Assembly (NCBI GenBank): GCA_020425605.1
Contig: JAGQRH010000008.1
Location: 62,001 to 126,000, forward strand
Length of the DNA stretch: 64,000 bases
Direction: 5' to 3'
Source: Planctomycetota bacterium
Lineage (GTDB): Bacteria > Planctomycetota > UBA8742 > UBA2392
Below are positions 59,622 through 64,000 of this stretch, one piece after another. The position numbers and the translations under genes are program-made. The notes below the pieces were generated by a model, which saw only the letters and a list, made by a program, of their open reading frames with translations, made no database searches and was not told the DNA's origin. Numbering within the stretch: the stretch's first letter is position 1; every line of letters begins with the position of its first letter.

Positions 59622-60191
59622 CTACCCCGTGACTGCGACATCGTCCAATCCAAGCAACCTAAAGACTTGCTTGGCAATGACTTGTGGCTCCGCGAGACGG
59701 CCTTCGCCGGTCCATCCGCAGGCCAGATCGCCCTCGTCCGGGTCGATAAAGTGATAGCCGCGATCGCGAAGCACCTGCACGTTCGCCACGGTGGCCGGGT
59801 TCTGCCACATCCGGGTGTTCATGGCAGGCGCGAAGATGATCGGCTTTTCCGAGGGCAGGCTGGACATGATGAGCGTGCTGACAGGCTCATCGGCGATGCC
59901 GTGGGCGGCCTTGGCGAGGATGTTCGCGGTGGCGGGTGCGATCAGCAGCAGGTCAAGCTCGTCAGCCAGGTCGATATGCTTTGGCTTGCTGTGCGTCGGC
60001 TCGAACAGGCTGGTGATGACCGGGTTTCCGGTCAGCGCGAGGAACGTCTGAGGGCCCACAAATTGCGTCGCGGAGGGCGTCATGGCGACGGTCACCTCCG
60101 CGTGGTCACGCAAGTACTTGTGCAGCACGGCAATCTTGAACGCCGCGATGCTGCCGCAAACGCCGATCACGATGCGCGGCCGCTTGTTCAT
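59622..60191 (-). CDS. coaC: Phosphopantothenoylcysteine decarboxylase (CoaC domain only)
   Basis: 189 residues of the HFCD flavoprotein family: VIGVCGSIAAFKIAVLHKYL, the catalytic histidine in PKHIDLADELDLLLIAPATA, the substrate-clamp motif FAPAMNTRMWQNPAT and GDLACGWTGEGRLAEP with the catalytic cysteine. It makes 4'-phosphopantetheine from phosphopantothenoylcysteine using FMN. Most bacteria fuse this to the CoaB ligase (CoaBC); here the chain stops after the flavoprotein domain and no CoaB follows. The start overlaps the rpoZ stop by 4 bases. Gene order gmk-rpoZ-coaC is widely conserved. Confidence 0.92.
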   Translation of the reverse strand: MNKRPRIVIGVCGSIAAFKIAVLHKYLRDHAEVTVAMTPSATQFVGPQTFLALTGNPVITSLFEPTHSKPKHIDLADELDLLLIAPATANILAKAAHGIADEPVSTLIMSSLPSEKPIIFAPAMNTRMWQNPATVANVQVLRDRGYHFIDPDEGDLACGWTGEGRLAEPQVIAKQVFRLLGLDDVAVTG

Positions 60192-60439
60192 TTCTTCTTC
60201 TTGGTTTCTTTCTTCACGACCGTCGCGTTGTCTTCACCCAGGTTGATCAGCCCGCGCTTGAGCTCTTCGACCGCGATGTAGATGTAGTCCTTCTCGTGCT
60301 CATGGCCGACGCGCACGAGGCGCGGCATGCCGCCGACGAGCTCGTTCACGCGGCGCTGAAGCAGGACGGTCAGGCGGAACTTGCCGCCGGCAAGGCTGTA
60401 GAGTCCTTCAAGTTCCGGGTAGTCGAGTGCAAATGCCAT
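60188..60439 (-). CDS. rpoZ: DNA-directed RNA polymerase omega subunit
   Basis: 83 residues with the omega core LAGGKFRLTVLLQRRVNELV and KDYIYIAVEELKRGLINL, and a lysine-rich tail. The sequence similarity alone is modest, but the position between gmk and coaC is the standard omega location. Omega stabilises the beta' subunit and mediates ppGpp effects in some phyla. It is 3 bases after gmk and overlaps coaC by 4 bases. Confidence 0.85.
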   Translation of the reverse strand: MAFALDYPELEGLYSLAGGKFRLTVLLQRRVNELVGGMPRLVRVGHEHEKDYIYIAVEELKRGLINLGEDNATVVKKETKKKK

Positions 60440-60442
60440 GGG

Positions 60443-61069
60443 TTACTCCTTGAGGTCCAGGCCGGGATACAACGTTTCCCCGGCCTTCTTCTTTTCCAGC
60501 AATCTTCTGCGGGCCTGTTGTACCAGCCCGTGTACTTCGTCAACGCATGCCTCGAGATCCTTGTTAACAACGATGTCGTTATAGATCTCGGCGGCCTTCT
60601 GCATTTCCATCGTCGCGCGGCTCAAACGTGCCGTCTGTTGAATCGCGTCCTCGGTCTTGCGGTTGTGAAGCCGGCGCGCCAGTTCTTCCATGTCCGGCGG
60701 CGCCAGAAAAATCAGCTCCGAGTCATAGCCCTTGCCGCGCATCTGGAACCCGCCGTTCACGTCAATCACCAGCAGGCATGCCTTGTTCGCCTTCAGCGCC
60801 TCGCGCAGCGGCTGCTTCGGAGTGCCGTACCAGTTCTCGTGCACTTCTGCGTATTCCACCAGCTCATTTGCGTCGCGCAGCTTCTCGAACTCTTCGACGC
60901 TGATGAACCGGTAGTCGATACCGTCCTTCTCGTCCTTGCGCTTTTCGCGCGTCGTCACGCTGATCGACTGCACATAGCCGCCCATGGCAATCAAGCGCCT
61001 GGCAACGGTCGTCTTTCCCACTGCCGTGGGGCCTGACAGCACGACCAGGATGCCCGGTAACTCTTCCAC
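60443..61069 (-). CDS. gmk: Guanylate kinase
   Basis: 208 residues, normal length. P-loop VLSGPTAVGKTTVARRLI, GMP-site SVTTREKRKDEKDGIDYRFI, EYAEVHENWYGTPKQPLREA and VIDVNGGFQMRGKGYDSELI. It phosphorylates GMP to GDP. In the canonical pattern the first P-loop residues GPSGxGK are here GPTAVGK, still compatible with function. It follows yicC after 18 bases and precedes rpoZ by 3 bases, in one operon on the minus strand. Confidence 0.95.
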   Translation of the reverse strand: MEELPGILVVLSGPTAVGKTTVARRLIAMGGYVQSISVTTREKRKDEKDGIDYRFISVEEFEKLRDANELVEYAEVHENWYGTPKQPLREALKANKACLLVIDVNGGFQMRGKGYDSELIFLAPPDMEELARRLHNRKTEDAIQQTARLSRATMEMQKAAEIYNDIVVNKDLEACVDEVHGLVQQARRRLLEKKKAGETLYPGLDLKE

Positions 61070-61087
61070 GTTCCGCCCGCCCGGCGC

Positions 61088-61969
61088 CTACTCCAGGTTC
61101 TGGACCTGTTCCTTGATCTTCTCGATCTCTGACTTCATGGCTACTGCAATGGTCGCCAGCTCGGCGTCATTGGCCTTGCTCGCGATCGTGTTTGTCTCGC
61201 GCAGCATCTCCTGCGCGATGAAATCCAGCCGCCGCCCTACTTCGCCCTTGCCGCCGATCACCTGCTGGAACTGCTCGCAGTGATGGGCCAGGCGCGTGGT
61301 CTCTTCCGTGATGTCGCAGCGGTCGGCGAAGAACGCGACCTCCTTGATCAGCGCATCCGGCTCAAGCGTCTGGCCACTGTCGGCCAGCAATTTCTCGATC
61401 CGCGCCTTCAGCTTGTCCCGGTATTCCTCGACTACCTTGGGCGCGCGACCTTCCACATCCTTGGCGTGCGTCGCGACCAGCGCCACGCGCGTCGTCATAT
61501 CCGCCAGCAGTGCCGCGCCTTCTTTGCCGCGCATTTCAAGCAGGCCGTCCAGCGCGCCGTTGAGCGCATCCAGTACTGCCTGCTTCAGCGTTTCATCCAG
61601 CTCAAGCTTCTCCGATTCTTCCAGAACGACGCCCGGCATGGCCAGGATGTCGTTCAGTGTCGGCGCTTCGCTGCCCAGTTCACCGGCCAGCTTGGTCAGC
61701 TTGGGCAGCCAGTCGCGGATCACCGGCTCGTTCAGGCTGTAGCTGCTTCCGCGTTGTTTGCGCTCAAGCTGCACATTGCAATAGACCGAGCCGCGGATCA
61801 CCCGCCCGCGGATCACGCCTTCCAGCTCGGTCTCGAGCTCGGTGAATACGTCCGGCAAGCGCGTCGAGACTTTCAGGAAGCGGTTGTTGACGGATTTCAG
61901 CTCGACTGTCACGGCGCCGCCGGGATGGGCGGTCGTCGCGCGGCCGAAGCCGGTCATGCCGTTGGGCAC
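61088..61969 (-). CDS. yicC: YicC family endoribonuclease-like protein
   Basis: 293 residues, normal for YicC/YloC, from a GTG at 61969 directly after the secG stop. N-terminal MTGFGRATTAHPGGAVTVEL and SVNNRFLKVSTRLPD, and C-terminal DUF1732 with DITEETTRLAHHCEQFQQVI, GEVGRRLDFIAQEMLRETNT and IASKANDAELATIAVAMKSE. Members are metal-dependent endoribonucleases acting in RNA turnover. The neighbour gmk is the usual one. Confidence 0.95.
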   Translation of the reverse strand: MPNGMTGFGRATTAHPGGAVTVELKSVNNRFLKVSTRLPDVFTELETELEGVIRGRVIRGSVYCNVQLERKQRGSSYSLNEPVIRDWLPKLTKLAGELGSEAPTLNDILAMPGVVLEESEKLELDETLKQAVLDALNGALDGLLEMRGKEGAALLADMTTRVALVATHAKDVEGRAPKVVEEYRDKLKARIEKLLADSGQTLEPDALIKEVAFFADRCDITEETTRLAHHCEQFQQVIGGKGEVGRRLDFIAQEMLRETNTIASKANDAELATIAVAMKSEIEKIKEQVQNLE

Positions 61970-62290
61970 CTATTCGCCTCCGTCCGCGGGCGCTTCGTCC
62001 TGGGTCTGGTCGATGCCCTTGGCTGTGTCCTTGACGCCGCCGGTGCTGACGAGGCTGAAAACCAGCGCCAGGATGATGAACGTGGCGCCCATGAAGGTGA
62101 TGACCTTGTCGACCACCGCCTGTCCCTTGGTGCCGAACGCGCCGCCGCCTTCACCGCCGCCGAACGCCGCGCCAATGCCGCCAGCGTCGCTCTGGCGGAA
62201 CAGCACAAAGATCATCAGCGCAACGCAGTTGACCACAAAGATGATGCCAAGAAGCATCAACAGGGTCTGGTTTGTGGCGGCCAGCATCAT
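61970..62290 (-). CDS. secG: Protein translocase subunit SecG
   Basis: 106 residues with two hydrophobic segments (LLMLLGIIFVVNCVALMIFV and VITFMGATFIILALVFSLVS) separated by the glycine-rich loop GGIGAAFGGGEGGGAFGTKG that marks SecG. The acidic, polar tail is longer than in E. coli. It joins SecYE in the inner-membrane translocon. The ATG follows the tpiA stop with no gap, and yicC begins right after its own stop. The tpiA-secG pairing is common. Confidence 0.92.
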   Translation of the reverse strand: MMLAATNQTLLMLLGIIFVVNCVALMIFVLFRQSDAGGIGAAFGGGEGGGAFGTKGQAVVDKVITFMGATFIILALVFSLVSTGGVKDTAKGIDQTQDEAPADGGE

Positions 62291-63022
62291 CTACATCTCC
62301 CGTGCTACGTCATCGATCGCCCGCAGGCTTTCGATCTCAAGGCTTGCGCCGCCGACCAACACGCCGTCAACGTTCGGCTGTGTCATCAGGTCGCGCGCGT
62401 TGTCGGGCTTGACGCTGCCCCCGTACAGAATGGGCAGCTCTTTTAGCCCGTGCTTCGTCAACTCGGTCCGGATGAAGGCGTGCATTTCTGCCGCCTGCTC
62501 CGGTGTCGCCGTTTCGCCGGTGCCGATCGCCCATACGGGCTCATAGGCAACGGCCGACAACTCATTCCTGTCCGGCGCCGCCAGCTCAATCAGCGTCGCC
62601 AACTGATTCGTCACCACTTCCTGCGCCTTGCCCGCCTTGCGCTCGGCCAATGTCTCGCCGACACAGTACGACGGCTTCAGGTCCGCCCGCAGTGCGCGCT
62701 TCAGCTTCAGAAGCAGCGCGGCCCCCTGCTCGCCGTGGCCGTGGCGGCGCTCGCTATGGCCTACCAGCACCAGCGTACAGCCTGCATCGGCCAGCATTTC
62801 CGCGCTGACGTCGCCGGTGAAAGCGCCGTCTTCCTCGGGGCTGACGTCCTGCGCGCCCAGTTTGATCGCGCTGCCGATCAACGCGTCATGCACCAGCGCC
62901 AGATGCGGAAAGGCCGCAAACAGCCAGCAATCCCGCCCGTCATCCTTCAAAGCAGAGGCCAGCTCACAGGCCGACTGCCGCCTCAGATTCATCTTCCAGT
63001 TCGCGGCGACAATCTTGCCCAA
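62291..63022 (-). CDS. tpiA: Triosephosphate isomerase
   Basis: 243 residues from a TTG with AGGGGG upstream (no ATG nearby in frame). Active-site pieces: AANWKMN (Lys), LVLVGHSERRHGHGE (His), AYEPVWAIGTGETATPEQA (Glu) and ILYGGSVKPDNARDL, GVLVGGASLE (phosphate site). It interconverts dihydroxyacetone phosphate and glyceraldehyde 3-phosphate. First gene of the tpiA-secG-yicC-gmk-rpoZ-coaC operon. About 100 bases separate it from the upstream gene on the same strand. Confidence 0.95.
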   Translation of the reverse strand: MGKIVAANWKMNLRRQSACELASALKDDGRDCWLFAAFPHLALVHDALIGSAIKLGAQDVSPEEDGAFTGDVSAEMLADAGCTLVLVGHSERRHGHGEQGAALLLKLKRALRADLKPSYCVGETLAERKAGKAQEVVTNQLATLIELAAPDRNELSAVAYEPVWAIGTGETATPEQAAEMHAFIRTELTKHGLKELPILYGGSVKPDNARDLMTQPNVDGVLVGGASLEIESLRAIDDVAREM

Positions 63023-63125
63023 ATGGCCCCCTCACCCGCTGAAACGGGCGAGACACGGTAACACCGGCGATTGGCCTGTAAAGTACACGCCAGAGGCAGT
63101 TTGGGCGATTTTGCGAGCGTTGCCG

Positions 63126-63515
63126 CTAGGCGGGCGGCGGGGAATCCGAGCATTCTGAGGCTGCGGCCGCGCGGTCGCGATACTGGCTTTCCAGAGCGTA
63201 GCCACATCGGGGGCAGGTCTCGGGGAAAAAGCGCTGAAAGATGATTTCCGGCCTCTGTCCGCACCGTGGGCATGCGGTGTAGCGGTACATGTAGACAGAC
63301 ATGGCAATCCAGAAAACGCCCAGCGGCACAACGACCAGCCACTTCGGCAGGTCTACCCCCGCATACTCGAGCAGCGCCAGCAAAACGGTACCCGCGCCAA
63401 AAGTCAGCAGCGTGAACAGGAACATCAGCCAAGGCGTTCGGCGGCGGCGGAACCTCATATAGCCGCGCCAAAAGCGTTCCTCGGCGGCAGGATCAATGTG
63501 GGGCTGTTCAGCCAT
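63126..63515 (-). CDS. Small membrane protein with C-terminal zinc ribbon
   Basis: 129 residues. Two adjacent membrane segments (WLMFLFTLLTFGAGTVLLAL and WLVVVPLGVFWIAMSVYMYR) are followed by a zinc-ribbon-like cysteine set: TACPRCGQRPEI and ETCPRCGYALES, two CxxC pairs 21 residues apart, then a serine/proline-rich tail. I do not recognise the family. The metal site would lie on one side of the membrane next to the second segment. It is divergent from aat, and its stop lies about 100 bases upstream of tpiA. Confidence 0.75.
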   Translation of the reverse strand: MAEQPHIDPAAEERFWRGYMRFRRRRTPWLMFLFTLLTFGAGTVLLALLEYAGVDLPKWLVVVPLGVFWIAMSVYMYRYTACPRCGQRPEIIFQRFFPETCPRCGYALESQYRDRAAAASECSDSPPPA

Positions 63516-63568
63516 GGCGCGTATGCTAACAGTTCCCTTGGGTAGTCTCAGTGTTCTACCCTGTCGGC

Positions 63569-64000
63569 ATGCCGGTCTATCAGCTTCCTGAGGAAATTGC
63601 GTTTCCGGAGCCTTCTGAGGCTGAGCCGGATGGGCTTTTGGCCGTGGGGGGCGACCTGTCGCCGGAACGCCTTCTGACCGCCTACTCGATCGGCATCTTT
63701 CCCTGGCCGCACGAAGGCTGGCCGATGCTGTGGTTCAGCCCGGACCCGCGCATGGTGCTGTTTCCCGACGAGTTGAAACTGTCGCGTAGCCTGCGGCAGA
63801 CCATCCGCAAGGAACGCTTCGAGATTCGCCTCGATACCGACTTCGCCGGCGTGATCGCCGCTTGCGCCAAGGCCAAACGCCCGGGCCAGCGCGGCACCTG
63901 GATCACCAAAGAGATGAAGAAAGCCTACACCGAGCTGCACGAGTTGGGCTTTGCCCACTCGGCCGAGGCCTGGCTGGACGGCAAGCTGGTCGGCGGAGCC
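63569..64000 (+). CDS. aat: Leucyl/phenylalanyl-tRNA-protein transferase (3' partial)
   Basis: The frame is open from the ATG at 63569 to the end of the window (144 codons). Family motifs: [80 protein letters not shown] and [20 protein letters not shown]. The enzyme adds Leu or Phe to N-terminal Lys or Arg of proteins, feeding the N-degron pathway read by ClpS/ClpAP. It is divergent from the zinc-ribbon gene. The C-terminal part, including the rest of the GNAT-like domain, lies outside the window. Confidence 0.93.
   Translation, partial: MPVYQLPEEIAFPEPSEAEPDGLLAVGGDLSPERLLTAYSIGIFPWPHEGWPMLWFSPDPRMVLFPDELKLSRSLRQTIRKERFEIRLDTDFAGVIAACAKAKRPGQRGTWITKEMKKAYTELHELGFAHSAEAWLDGKLVGGA

Overview
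The window reads as a chromosomal stretch from a high-GC, Gram-negative-type bacterium. Outer-membrane biogenesis genes (apolipoprotein N-acyltransferase, a LolD-type ATPase, lipoproteins), split glycine decarboxylase P genes, LL-diaminopimelate aminotransferase, the McsA/McsB pair, the tpiA-secG-yicC-gmk-rpoZ-coaC run and a giant choice-of-anchor-D/Kelch secreted protein together suggest Planctomycetota or a close relative. No rRNA or other decisive marker is present, so this placement is inference. No tRNA, CRISPR array, insertion sequence or prophage was recognised.

Layout. (1) 1-4899: a membrane molybdopterin oxidoreductase, made of an iron-sulfur/NrfD fusion (N-terminus outside the window) and a catalytic subunit without a Tat signal, convergent with a TauE/SafE exporter; this is consistent with cytoplasmic sulfite oxidation. 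(2) 4962-12165, minus strand: recJ, imuA and one long ORF joining ImuB to DnaE2, i.e. a mutasome cassette in which two normally separate partners are one polypeptide. A palindrome lies just before imuA. (3) 12596-22015: a secreted protein of about 3,140 residues (two P-domains, about 14 ASH/choice-of-anchor-D repeats, about 18 Kelch repeats) behind a good sigma70-like promoter. (4) 22059-29151: a tightly overlapping polysaccharide cluster (ABC-2 permease, Wzt-like ATPase, UDP-GlcNAc 2-epimerase, two double-domain glycosyltransferases). (5) 29148-41699: mixed housekeeping genes, including an Eis-like acetyltransferase, a HEAT-like protein, lnt, an FdhE-like protein, lysA, a lipoprotein, a YhcC-type radical SAM protein, a LolD-like ATPase, PAP2, DUF1232, accD with a strong terminator, and a VOC protein. 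(6) 41783-49843: a CPA2 antiporter, the glycine cleavage genes gcvT-gcvH-gcvPA-gcvPB interrupted and followed by two palindromic intergenic repeats, then dapL. (7) 49904-57352: mcsA-mcsB, a DUF1444 protein, a PfkB kinase, a LOG protein, an NhaD/ArsB-type permease with an apparent one-base frameshift, a tandem universal stress protein and a MarR regulator. (8) 57349-64000: a CLC channel/antiporter with CBS domains, a small orphan, coaC-rpoZ-gmk-yicC-secG-tpiA, a zinc-ribbon membrane protein and the 5' part of aat.

The most notable item is the ImuB-DnaE2 single-chain ORF with its adjacent imuA and recJ. Second is the FeS-NrfD fusion/molybdoenzyme/TauE set. Third is a recurring pattern of -10-like hexamers 6-7 bases before start codons, suggesting leaderless transcripts. 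All calls are from reading the sequence and translations; no database search was run.
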